Shown piece by piece: positions 8,760 to 18,224 of a stretch of DNA of 27,500 bases (its first letter is position 1; the number at the start of each line of letters is the position of its first letter). The position numbers were made by a program, and so were the translations under genes. The DNA is from Symbiodinium natans (Eukaryota > Sar > Dinophyceae > Suessiales > Symbiodiniaceae): assembly GCA_905221605.1 (NCBI GenBank), contig CAJNDS010000027.1, positions 1 through 27,500 of the forward strand. The letters run 5' to 3'. Below the pieces are notes generated by a model, which saw only the letters and a program-made list of their open reading frames with translations, was not told where the DNA came from and made no database searches.

Positions 8760-9111
8760 GAGAAAAAACCCGCCTGACGACACCGACTTTTGGGGATATG
8801 TTAAGCATTATATGGATTATTCAATTCATAGGCTTTCAGTGACCCGCAGGCCTGCAAAACAGAAGCAGGATGCGAAGGATGCGAAGGATGCGAAGGCATT
8901 CTCTTAGGACAATCCCTGATGCTTCTTGCATGTGACGTGTCTGATATGTACGCCGACATTGTACAGGTCCCGGCCAGCGCAAAGCCCTCCCGCACCTGTA
9001 GAGAGGGACTCGCTTTGCCTGGCTCGGCACTGCGGCGGAGATGTACAGGTGATGCTCAGCCTAAGCACGTCAAAAAGATAGCAACAGGCATGATACCACC
9101 GAGAACATACC

Positions 9112-9156
9112 GCAGGGCACGACGAGGCTGTGAGGCTGCTGTTGCAAAGCGTTGCC
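9112..9156 (+). pseudogene. truncated ankyrin exon copy in spacer 1-2
   Basis: GCAG then GGCACGACGAGGCTGTGAGG matches the start of the intact ankyrin exon at 15618, encoding GHDEAVRLLLQS. It then breaks into the decarboxylase 5' flank (CTTCCAGTCAGG). The splice acceptor is retained. The 40 bp or so before the acceptor are shorter than in the intact 3' flank. Confidence 0.8.
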
Positions 9157-9223
9157 CCGCCTTCCAGTCAGGCTCAAGCACGCCCTTGCCCTCCCTATTT
9201 TTGCCTGCGTCAAGCTCGCAACG

Positions 9224-10978
9224 ATGTCACAGCAAACTTCGGTGTCGGCATTCCTCATCTCTCGCATCCAGGAGCTGGGGGTACAGCATGTCTTCGGAAT
9301 CCCGGGAGACTATGTGCTGCCTTTTTTTGATGAGCTGATCAAAGAGGGAAGCCCGGTCAAACATATCGGCACCTGCAACGAGCTCAATGCTGCTTACCTC
9401 GCAGACGGGTACAGCCGTGTGAAAGGGTTTGGGGTTGCCGCTGTGACCTATGGACCCGGTGCCTTCAACGCTGTCAATGCCGTGGCAGGGGCATACGATG
9501 CTCATGTCCCGCTGCTTCTGATTTCGGGGGCACCTCAAACAGCGAGATATCGCCAAGGCAACAAGCTGCTTCTGCATCATGCTGTCGGCAGTGACTTGGA
9601 TGCTACCATCCGCGTATTCACACCCATCACTGCTGCTGCAGCTCGCATTGACGCAGTAGAGGAGGCCATTCCAACAGTTGACTGGCTGCTGCGGGTTGCC
9701 CTCGACCAGAAGAGGCCAGTCTACCTTGAGATCCCCTTCGACATGCAGAAGGCACAAATCCAAGTACCAGATCGCTTGAACTACCAGCCGCCGTGCAGTG
9801 ACGAGCAAGCTCTTCACAGAGTCGTGGAGCAAGTTGCACGTGTCGTGAATAGTGCGGGGAAGGTGGGTGTGTTGGTTGGCGTGTTCATCGACAGGGAGGG
9901 CCTGCAACAGGTTGCGGAGGACATGTTGAGCGCCACCAAGCTCCCATTCGCCACTACGTTTGACCAAAAGGCCGGCTACCTAGAGTACCTCCCAAACTGC
10001 CTTGGCTTCTATCAGGGAGGCATTTGTGCGCAGGCGGTGCGCGATGCCACCGAAGGTGCCGACATCCTCTTGACTCTCGGGATGCCGCGGACAGAGTTCA
10101 ATCTGGGCTTTCTTACGCACGACTTCAAGGAGGATAAATTGGGAGGGTTTATAAGAGGGTGATGAGTTTTCGGCTTAGGGATGGTTCGGTGCTATGCTGC
10201 TCAGGGTCCGTGGGCGGTAGATCAGGACCGCATGATCGAGCTCGGCTACGATGCCGTCAACTTGCAGGGGGAAGTGGTGCATGGCGTTTACCTTCGGCAG
10301 CTGTTGCCGCTCCTGGCACAAAAGATCACCCCACGTGCTGAAGAGCTGGTGGAGGACACGTTTCCTTTCACTTACACGAAGCACAGGGCAGGTCCAGAGG
10401 ACCGGCCGCTCACTGTGGACTTCATGTACCCTGAGCTCGCTCACTTTGTGCAGGAAGGCGACATTGTTACAGGCAACACTGGCGGCTACATCAACTTGTC
10501 CAGAATGCGCATGAAGAAGGGCAACACCACGGCCGGTCCCACCAACTGGGCGTCCTTGGGGAGCGTGTTTCCAATTTCCGTTGGCATGGCTTTTGCTGCA
10601 CCTGAGCGTCGCATCGTCTGCCTTGAGGGCGATGGATCCTTTCAAATGACTGGTATGGAGCTCGGCACAGTTCTGCGACACAATCTCAACTTCCTCCTCA
10701 TAATCCTGAACAATGCAGGGTATACGGCCGAGCGTGCCATCCATCCGGAGCGGGACGACTCCTACAACGACATTCAAGTGTGGAACTATCACTTGCTGCC
10801 TGAGGCACTGGGTGGCAGGCCAGGTTCAAACGGCATCGACGTGCTCACGGAGTCTCAGTTCACTGAGGCCCTAGCAGCTTACGAGTTCGGTAAGGGCTTG
10901 CACGTGGTGAATGCAAGGCTGGACAAGATGGACATCCCCAGCTTCTTCCGTGAGATGAGTGACCCGCTGCGCCATTGA
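9224..10978 (+). CDS. PDC: ThDP-dependent 2-oxoacid decarboxylase, copy 2
   Basis: Same two-exon structure as copy 1 (exon 1 9224-10132, intron 10133-10204, exon 2 10205-10978), with all cofactor and catalytic motifs intact: GDY, CNEL, HH, GDGS...NN, GYTAERAIH. It has Ala where copy 1 has Val (QQVAEDM) and shares with copy 1 the intron start GATAAATTG and GGRPGSN near the C-terminus. Private synonymous changes occur near 9511-9534. A frame upstream of the ATG is open to 9152 but has no ATG, so the start is kept at the ATG before SQQTS. Substrate remains unassigned within the pyruvate/indolepyruvate family. Confidence 0.9.
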
Positions 10979-11377
10979 GACTTTCATAGGCTTTCAGTGA
11001 CCCGCAGGCCTGCAAAACAGAAGCAGGATGCGAAGGATGCGAAGGATGCGAAGGCATTCTCTTAGGACAATCCCTGATGCTTCTTGTGACGTGTCTGATA
11101 TGTACGCCGACATTGTACAGGTCCCGGCCAGCGCAAAGCCCTCCCGCACCTGTAGAGAGGGACTCGCTTTGCCTGGCTCGGCACTGCGGCGGAGATGTAC
11201 AGGTGATGCTCAGCCTAAGCACGTCAAAAAGCTAGCAACAGGCATGATACCACCAAGAACATACCGCAGGGCACGACGAGGCTGTGAGGCTGCTGTTGCA
11301 AAGCGTTGCCCCGCCTTCCAGTCAGGCTCAAGCACGCCCTTGCCCTCCCTATTTTTGCCTGCGTCAAGCTCGCAACG
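10979..11377. other. 399-bp spacer between copies 2 and 3
   Basis: Uninterrupted version of the spacer with a single TTCATAGG at the transposon target site (10983-10990). It contains the GATGCGAAG triplication and lacks the 4-bp CATG present in spacers 1-2 and 3-4. It ends in the ankyrin exon fragment and the 5' flank of copy 3. Confidence 0.85.
11266..11310 (+). pseudogene. truncated ankyrin exon copy in spacer 2-3
   Basis: Same GCAG|GGCACGACGAGG fragment as in spacer 1-2, truncated after about 40 bp where it meets the decarboxylase 5' flank. Confidence 0.8.
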
Positions 11378-13132
11378 ATGTCACAGCAAACTTCGGTGTC
11401 GGCATTCCTCATCTCTCGCATCCAGGAGCTGGGGGTACAGCATGTCTTCGGAATCCCGGGAGACTATGTGCTGCCTTTTTTTGATGAGCTGATCAAAGAG
11501 GGAAGCCCGGTCAAACATATCGGCACCTGCAACGAGCTCAATGCTGCTTACCTCGCAGACGGGTACAGCCGTGTGAAAGGGTTTGGGGTTGCCGCCGTGA
11601 CCTATGGACCCGGTGCCTTCAACGCTGTCAATGCCGTGGCAGGGGCATACGATGCTCATGTCCCGCTACTCCTGATTTCGGGGGCGCCTCAAACAGCGAG
11701 ATATCGCCAAGGCAACAAGCTGCTTCTGCATCATGCTGTCGGCAGTGACTTGGATGCTACCATCCGCGTATTCACACCCATCACTGCTGCTGCAGCTCGC
11801 ATTGACGCAGTAGAGGAGGCCATTCCAACAGTTGACTGGCTGCTGCGGGTTGCCCTCGACCAGAAGAGGCCAGTCTACCTTGAGATCCCCTTCGACATGC
11901 AGAAGGCACAAATCCAAGTACCAGATCGCTTGAACTACCAGCCGCCGTGCAGTGACGAGCAAGCTCTTCACAGAGTCGTGGAGCAAGTTGCACGTGTCGT
12001 GAATAGTGCGGGGAAGGTGGGTGTGTTGGTTGGCGTGTTCATCGACAGGGAGGGCCTGCAACAGGTTGCGGAGGACATGTTGAGCGCCACCAAGCTCCCA
12101 TTCGCCACTACGTTTGACCAAAAGGCCGGCTACCTAGAGTACCTCCCAAACTGCCTTGGCTTCTATCAGGGAGGCATTTGTGCGCAGGCGGTGCGCGATG
12201 CCACCGAAGGTGCCGACATCCTCTTGACTCTCGGGATGCCGCGGACAGAGTTCAATCTGGGCTTTCTTACGCACGACTTCAAGGAGGATCAACTGGGAGG
12301 GTTTATAAGAGGGTGATGAGTTTTCGGCTTAGGGATGGTTCGGTGCTATGCTGCTCAGGGTCCGTGGGCGGTAGATCAGGACCGCATGATCGAGCTCGGC
12401 TACGATGCCGTCAACTTGCAGGGGGAAGTGGTGCATGGCGTTTACCTTCGGCAGCTGTTGCCGCTCCTGGCACAAAAGATCACCCCACGTGCTGAAGAGC
12501 TGGTGGAGGACACGTTTCCTTTCACTTACACGAAGCACAGGGCAGGTCCAGAGGACCGGCCGCTCACTGTGGACTTCATGTACCCTGAGCTCGCTCACTT
12601 TGTGCAGGAAGGCGACATTGTTACAGGCAACACGGGCGGCTACATCAACTTGTCCAGAATGCGCATGAAGAAGGGCAACACCACGGCCGGTCCCACCAAC
12701 TGGGCGTCCTTGGGGAGCGTGTTTCCAATTTCCGTTGGCATGGCTTTTGCTGCACCTGAGCGTCGCATCGTTTGCCTTGAGGGCGATGGATCCTTTCAAA
12801 TGACTGGTATGGAGCTCGGCACAGTTCTGCGACACAATCTCAACTTCCTCCTCATAATCCTGAACAATGCAGGGTATACGGCCGAGCGTGCCATCCATCC
12901 GGAGCGGGACGACTCCTACAACGACATTCAAGTGTGGAACTATCACTTGCTGCCTGAGGCACTGGGTGGCAGGTCAGGTTCAAACGGCATCGACGTGCTC
13001 ACGGAGTCTCAGTTCACTGAGGCCCTAGCAGCTTACGAGTTCGGTAAGGGCTTGCACGTGGTGAATGCAAGGCTGGACAAGATGGACATCCCCAGCTTCT
13101 TCCGTGAGATGAGTGACCCGCTGCGCCATTGA
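11378..13132 (+). CDS. PDC: ThDP-dependent 2-oxoacid decarboxylase, copy 3
   Basis: Exon 1 11378-12286, intron 12287-12358, exon 2 12359-13132; about 560 aa. Motifs are intact as in copy 1. It differs by GATCAACTG at the intron start (copies 1-2 have GATAAATTG) and by GGRSGSN instead of GGRPGSN, both shared with copy 4. It also shares synonymous changes with copy 4, such as GCCGCCGTG near 11593. No disabling change is seen, so it should be functional if expressed. Confidence 0.9.
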
Positions 13133-13535
13133 GACTTTCATAGGCTTTCAGTGACCCGCAGGCCTGCAAAACAGAAGCAGGATGCGAAGGATGCGAAGGA
13201 TGCGAAGGCATTCTCTTAGGACAATCCCTGATGCTTCTTGCATGTGACGTGTCTGATATGTACGCCGACATTGTACAGGTCCCGGCCAGCGCAAAGCCCT
13301 CCCGCACCTGTAGAGAGGGACTCGCTTTGCCTGGCTCGGCACTGCGGCGGAGATGTACAGGTGATGCTCAGCCTAAGCACGTCAAAAAGATAGCAACAGG
13401 CATGATACCACCAAGAACATACCGCAGGGCACGACGAGGCTGTGAGGCTGCTGTTGCAAAGCGTTGCCCCGCCTTCCAGTCAGGCTCAAGCACGCCCTTG
13501 CCCTCCCTATTTTTGCCTGCGTCAAGCTCGCAACG
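13133..13535. other. 403-bp spacer between copies 3 and 4
   Basis: Same organisation as the other spacers, with the 4-bp CATG as in spacer 1-2 and a single TTCATAGG target site (13137-13144). Confidence 0.85.
13424..13468 (+). pseudogene. truncated ankyrin exon copy in spacer 3-4
   Basis: Third copy of the GCAG|GGCACGACGAGG exon start, truncated at the same junction as in the other spacers. The shared junction means one founding breakpoint. Confidence 0.8.
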
Positions 13536-15290
13536 ATGTCACAGCAAACTTCGGTGTCGGCATTCCTCATCTCTCGCATCCAGGAGCTGGGGGTACAGCA
13601 TGTCTTCGGAATCCCGGGAGACTATGTGCTGCCTTTTTTTGATGAGCTGATCAAAGAGGGAAGCCCGGTCAAACATATCGGCACCTGCAACGAGCTCAAT
13701 GCTGCTTACCTCGCAGACGGGTACAGCCGTGTGAAAGGGTTTGGGGTTGCCGCCGTGACCTATGGACCCGGTGCCTTCAACGCTGTCAATGCCGTGGCAG
13801 GGGCATACGATGCTCATGTCCCGCTACTCCTGATTTCGGGGGCGCCTCAAACAGCGAGATATCGCCAAGGCAACAAGCTGCTTCTGCATCATGCTGTCGG
13901 CAGTGACTTGGATGCTACCATCCGCGTATTCACACCCATCACTGCTGCTGCAGCTCGCATTGACGCAGTAGAGGAGGCCATTCCAACAGTTGACTGGCTG
14001 CTGCGGGTTGCCCTCGACCAGAAGAGGCCAGTCTACCTTGAGATCCCCTTCGACATGCAGAAGGCACAAATCCAAGTACCAGATCGCTTGAACTACCAGC
14101 CGCCGTGCAGTGACGAGCAAGCTCTTCACAGAGTCGTGGAGCAAGTTGCACGTGTCGTGAATAGTGCGGGGAAGGTGGGTGTGTTGGTTGGCGTGTTCAT
14201 CGACAGGGAGGGCCTGCAACAGGTTGCGGAGGACATGTTGAGCGCCACCAAGCTCCCATTCGCCACTACGTTTGACCAAAAGGCCGGCTACCTAGAGTAC
14301 CTCCCAAACTGCCTTGGCTTCTATCAGGGAGGCATTTGTGCGCAGGCGGTGCGCGATGCCACCGAAGGTGCCGACATCCTCTTGACTCTCGGGATGCCGC
14401 GGACAGAGTTCAATCTGGGCTTTCTTACGCACGACTTCAAGGAGGATCAACTGGGAGGGTTTATAAGAGGGTGATGAGTTTTCGGCTTAGGGATGGTTCG
14501 GTGCTATGCTGCTCAGGGTCCGTGGGCGGTAGATCAGGACCGCATGATCGAGCTCGGCTACGATGCCGTCAACTTGCAGGGGGAAGTGGTGCATGGCGTT
14601 TACCTTCGGCAGCTGTTGCCGCTCCTGGCACAAAAGATCACCCCACGTGCTGAAGAGCTGGTGGAGGACACGTTTCCTTTCACTTACACGAAGCACAGGG
14701 CAGGTCCAGAGGACCGGCCGCTCACTGTGGACTTCATGTACCCTGAGCTCGCTCACTTTGTGCAGGAAGGCGACATTGTTACTGGCAACACGGGCGGCTA
14801 CATCAACTTGTCCAGAATGCGCATGAAGAAGGGCAACACCACGGCCGGTCCCACCAACTGGGCGTCCTTGGGGAGCGTGTTTCCAATTTCCGTTGGCATG
14901 GCTTTTGCTGCACCTGAGCGTCGCATCGTTTGCCTTGAGGGCGATGGATCCTTTCAAATGACTGGTATGGAGCTCGGCACAGTTCTGCGACACAATCTCA
15001 ACTTCCTCCTCATCATCCTGAACAATGCAGGGTATACGGCCGAGCGTGCCATCCATCCGGAGCGGGACGACTCCTACAACGACATTCAAGTGTGGAACTA
15101 TCACTTGCTGCCTGAGGCACTGGGTGGCAGGTCAGGTTCAAACGGCATCGACGTGCTCACGGAGTCTCAGTTCACTGAGGCCCTAGCAGCTTACGAGTTC
15201 GGTAAGGGCTTGCACGTGGTGAATGCAAGGCTGGACAAGATGGACATCCCCAGCTTCTTCCGTGAGATGAGTGACCCGCTGCGCCATTGA
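13536..15290 (+). CDS. PDC: ThDP-dependent 2-oxoacid decarboxylase, copy 4
   Basis: Exon 1 13536-14444, intron 14445-14516, exon 2 14517-15290; about 560 aa with all motifs intact. It is closest to copy 3 (same intron start and GGRSGSN). Private changes such as ATTGTTACTGGC and CTCATCATC are synonymous. This is the last copy: beyond it the spacer sequence runs on into the intact ankyrin exon instead of a further decarboxylase gene. Confidence 0.9.
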
Positions 15291-15617
15291 GACTTCCATA
15301 GGCTTTCAGTGACCCGCAGGCCTGCAAAACAGAAGCAGGATGCGAAGGATGCGAAGGATGCGAAGGCATTCTCTTAGGACAATCCCTGATGCTTCTTGTG
15401 ACGTGTCTGATATGTACGCCGACATTGTACAGGTCCCGGCCAGCGCAAAGCCCTCCCGCACCTGTAGAGAGGGACTCGCTTTGCCTGGCTCGGCACTGCG
15501 GCGGAGATGTACAGGTGATGCTCAGCCTAAGCACGTCAAAAAGATAGCAACAGGCATGATACCGCCAAGAACCCGTGGCATTCAACACCTCGTCACATGG
15601 CGCTGTGCCTGCTGCAG
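15291..15617. other. 3' flank of the array: ancestral form of the spacer
   Basis: Same sequence as the spacers up to about 15571 (CCAAGAAC). It then has roughly 40 bp (CGTGGCATTCAACACC...) that the spacers lack, before the GCTGCAG acceptor. This end looks like the parental sequence from which the spacers derive. Confidence 0.75.
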
Positions 15618-17252
15618 GGCACGACGAGGCTGTGAGGCTGCTGCTGCAAAGCGCCGCGAACCCCAACCACCGCTACTCGCATCTCTACTGAAGTCTGCCA
15701 AATCTGAGAGAGGCTGTCAGAGGCGTCAAAGCAGTCGTGCAATTCCTACGATGCATGTCCGTACGCTTGAGGAACGGCAAGACGGCCCTCATGGGAGCTG
15801 CCGCATTGGCGCACCTTAGCCCGAAGCTGTCGGAAAGGAATCTGTATGGTGTGGCTAGCTCTGACTTCGCTGTGCGGCCCTTTGAACCATTTTGAACCAT
15901 TTTGAACCCTAAACTCAGAATCCTTAGCTTCCTGAGCCCCGATCTGTGGCCGTGCTCGTGTGGGATCGAGGCACACGGCCGTTGTCGTCGAGCTACTGGA
16001 GTATCGGGCAGACGTCAATGCACGGTCCGGCGACGGCCAGTCCCCTCTTCTGCAGCCTGGCGCTTCTATTGTTTCCGGGTTTAGAGGTTAGGGTTTAGGG
16101 TTTAGGGTTTAGGGTTTAGGGTTTAGGGAGGTGTGCAAAGGGTGCAAACAAGCTCGGCTTGCCATCGTTGTGATGCGCTGATGCACTGCCCGCCTCACTC
16201 TTCACTCTTCAAGTATGCTCATGTCGGACAATATCAACAGCTTTCCCATTCGTACACGTGCCGTTGTCAGGTATGCCGTCGAGACTGGGCTCAAGGACCC
16301 ACAACAGTGTCCTGGCATTTCCTGGGGTGTCTCAAAAAGCAGTGACATTCATCCGAAGCGAAATCTGCAACACCCGACACGATCCTGAAATGCCTGCCTC
16401 GTTGACATCAGCCGCCTAAATCTCCTCATCCGTCATCGACTCTAAACCCTCCTATTTCAAGACTCCTTTATCCTAAACTCTCGTGAAGCAAAAACATAAA
16501 CCCAAGCTGCTAGGATGGCCTGGTCTGCCCAGTGCCGGGCGAGGTGCACAAGCCGGGTGCGGAGGCACCAGGGAGGGATGCTCTGCTGCGGCATATTGGC
16601 GAGTTGCTCGAAATGAGGGATACTAATTAGGGCTCCTTTGAAGCACCTTTTTGTGTCTTTTTGTAAATGGAGACCCGAAGTCACCTCCACCCAGAAGCAC
16701 AAAAGGAGGTAGGGTGAACCTCTGCTCAGTGGCATGCGCGAAAGATGTGGGGGGGTTTTGGGGGCACTTGCCAAGGCGACAACGAAGGCGCTTCTAATGG
16801 CAGACCTTTGGCAGCACTTCGTCTTTTTGTGTTATTAAGACCCTAAACTTTGGCCCTAAACCTTTAAATCCCCAAGCCCTAAACCCTTAAATCCCCTAAA
16901 TCCCCTAAACCCTAAACCCTAAGGGTACTATGCCCTTGTCTTCAAGGCTGCAGATCCAGAGCTGACTGGCCCCAGGCAGCTCCAATGAGTTCAGCATGTT
17001 TTTTTTCTCTCCCAAGAATTCGCCGCTAGATGTCGGGCCATGCTTCACCTGCTTCTGTGGCATGCAACTCTGTCATGGAGTACATCTTCGTCCTGGCACG
17101 AGTTGGGTGGTGGTTTGCAAGGGGGGGGGGGCCTGGAAGCAGGCAGCGGACGCCTTTGCACATCAGCGCCGCGTATGGGAGCGTGAAGCTGGCAGCGCTG
17201 CTGCTGTCGGCCGGCGCTTCCTTAGACGCCTTGGACGAGGACGCCCCTCAAA
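15618..17252 (+). CDS. ankyrin-repeat protein, downstream exon cluster
   Basis: 15618-15688 encodes GHDEAVRLLLQSAANPNH, completing the repeat begun at 5192. The frame then meets TGA (15689-15691) but stays ankyrin-like beyond it: LREAVRGVKAVVQFLRC and NGKTALMGAAALA up to 15810. After a GC-AG intron (15811-15970) the next exon reads HTAVVVELLEYRADVNARSG and GDGQSPLLQ. A further exon at about 17147-17252 encodes RTPLHISAAYGSVKLAALLL and SAGASLDALDED. The TGA may be removed by an unrecognised splice or may be a true disruption; the number of residues between flanking motifs is about three more than consensus. The C-terminus and any domain beyond the ankyrin repeats are not seen. Confidence 0.7.
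15811..15970 (+). other. ankyrin intron, GC-AG
   Basis: GCATTGGC|GCACCT ... ATCGAG|GCACAC joins GAAALA to HTAVVVELLEY with correct phase. GCAC lies at both boundaries. The intron contains a 10-bp repeat (TTTGAACCAT, about 15880-15909). Confidence 0.68.
16078..16128. repeat. interstitial telomere-like array, TTTAGGG
   Basis: About 6-7 heptamers in the G-rich orientation, just after an ankyrin exon and probably intronic. Confidence 0.88.
16129..16840. other. no confident gene; one 57-codon open frame at 16215-16388 (+)
   Basis: The frame at 16215-16388 has protein-like composition (NINSFPIRTRAVVRYAVETG) and could be an ankyrin-gene exon, since AVVRYAVETGLKD resembles the second helix of a repeat. 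Its fit to the consensus is weak. The rest shows nothing recognisable. Confidence 0.35.
16841..16924. repeat. degenerate telomere-like tract, CCCTAAA orientation
   Basis: CCCTAAA units mixed with CCCTTAAAT and CCCCTAAAT variants, ending in two clean units. C-rich strand, opposite to the array at 16078. Confidence 0.8.
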
Positions 17253-18220
17253 AGAGTCACCACGTACTGCACTGGACACAAGATGGCACAAGATGAAGGC
17301 CTGTAGGGCTCTATAGGGTTTCATCCGTCTCATGGCTTAGAGTTCAATATGGTTCAATCCTCAGCCTATCAGCTCGAAGGTTGAGGGGAGGGAGTGGGAT
17401 GAAGCCTGTGAGGATGGCAAATGCCCCATGGACCACGCGCCGCCCGGGTTCTTGATGGCTGCGCAAGCCGCGTCACAAGCTGTGATAGGCGGGGGGGGGA
17501 GGGGGGGGCAACTGCCCTTTGGGGCTTAGTGTTTAGGGTTTCGGGTGGTGGTGTGTGTAAATAAAGCTCGAACCATCAGCATACAGCACGCAGGCCAGAA
17601 GCCTTGCACAAGCGTTGTTGCTGTGAGACGGTAACCTGCAAAAATCAGAAGATACTGAGATACTCGAAGTTTCAATCGCTTAAAATCCATAGCTCAACGC
17701 GTTCATGGTCTGGCAAGGAATCGGGGAAGCCAAGAGACAGCAAGATGAGGGCTACAAGGACTGGCTGTCATGACCTCAAAGAGATGTCAATGTCAAGCTC
17801 GCCTTCGGCTTCTCGCTTTGAGCCGTTTTCTGATCGGCCCTACTTACGTGTTTTCTGTATAGGTTGCCTCCGTGCAGGGTGTTTATTTCAATGACAAAAA
17901 CCTACAAGGTAAGCCCTGAAACCCAAGCCCAAAGCGATTCGCCCAGAGCGACAACGGTGAAATGCGCAGGGGCCAGCTCTGAACTCCAAATCCTAACCCC
18001 CAAACCCTCAGCCCTATAAACCCTAAACCCTTTCAACCCGAGACCTTATTAAACAAAAAAGAAATAAAACAAAGGCAAAGTCTCAGCGAGCTCTGCCTAC
18101 GCTGCTTGCCAGCGAGGGGCTCGGACTGATGGGCCAGTGGATGGAGCATAAGCTCACAGGTCTTAGGGCTTTTTGGGGGCTGAGAGGGTTTACGGGGCTT
18201 TTTCGGGTTTACAGTTTACA
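17253..18220. other. no gene recognised; G-runs and low complexity
   Basis: It contains G-rich runs at about 17490-17510, a few GTTTAGGG words near 17530 and a 96-codon open frame (17604-17894) without recognisable motifs. Confidence 0.45.
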
Positions 18221-18224
18221 GGGT

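Larger units (their letters stand above)
7142..8832. mobile_element. non-autonomous DNA transposon, 1,675 bp, 30-bp perfect TIRs, 8-bp TSD
   Basis: The ends 7150-7179 and 8795-8824 are exact 30-bp inverted repeats, beginning TTGAATAATCC. They are flanked by the direct repeat TTCATAGG at 7142-7149 and 8825-8832. In the other three spacers the same site reads TTCATAGG once, so the empty target is visible in the same window. The interior is only repeats and has no transposase-like frame, hence non-autonomous. An 8-bp duplication fits hAT, and less well P or Mutator-like elements; the TIR sequence does not identify a superfamily to me. Confidence 0.93.
7138..9223. other. spacer between copies 1 and 2, split by the transposon
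   Basis: Without the inserted element and one target duplication this spacer is 403 bp, equal to the copy 3-4 spacer. It contains a 9-bp triplication (GATGCGAAG, about 8870-8896) and ends with the truncated ankyrin exon and the decarboxylase 5' flank. Confidence 0.85.
5232..15617 (+). other. giant ankyrin-gene intron (about 10.4 kb, GC-AG) hosting the decarboxylase array
   Basis: The left exon ends ACAAAG|GCATTT and the right exon begins CTGCAG|GGCACG. The phase-1 join makes a GGG glycine codon and yields TPLTMAADKG followed directly by HDEAVRLLLQSAANPN, one textbook ankyrin repeat. The same-strand decarboxylase copies and a transposon lie wholly between these two sites. This is inferred from exon complementarity; transcript evidence is not available here. 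Confidence 0.62.
5326..15655 (+). repeat. tandem array: four head-to-tail gene units, period 2154-2158 bp
   Basis: ATG positions are 5383, 9224, 11378 and 13536. Spacings are 3841, 2154 and 2158; subtracting the 1,683 bp transposon insertion from 3841 leaves 2158. Homology of copy 1 to the others begins near 5326 (GTCAGGCTCAAGC). Homology at the right end stops in the ankyrin exon near 15655. The unit is therefore a decarboxylase gene plus about 400 bp of downstream intron and exon start. The spacers differ by a 4-bp indel (CTTGCATGTGAC versus CTTGTGAC). Confidence 0.93.

Noticed and set aside
9152-9223. A 24-residue N-terminal extension of copies 2-4
   Set aside because: The extended frame begins at TTG with no upstream ATG and partly lies in the truncated ankyrin exon; copy 1 lacks the same upstream sequence.
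9227-9967. Long minus-strand open frames (up to 246 codons) across the decarboxylase copies, and the 205-codon ones over exon 2
   Set aside because: They are shadows of the + strand gene: no motif, and the + frame carries the complete ThDP enzyme signature. They recur only because the copies are identical.
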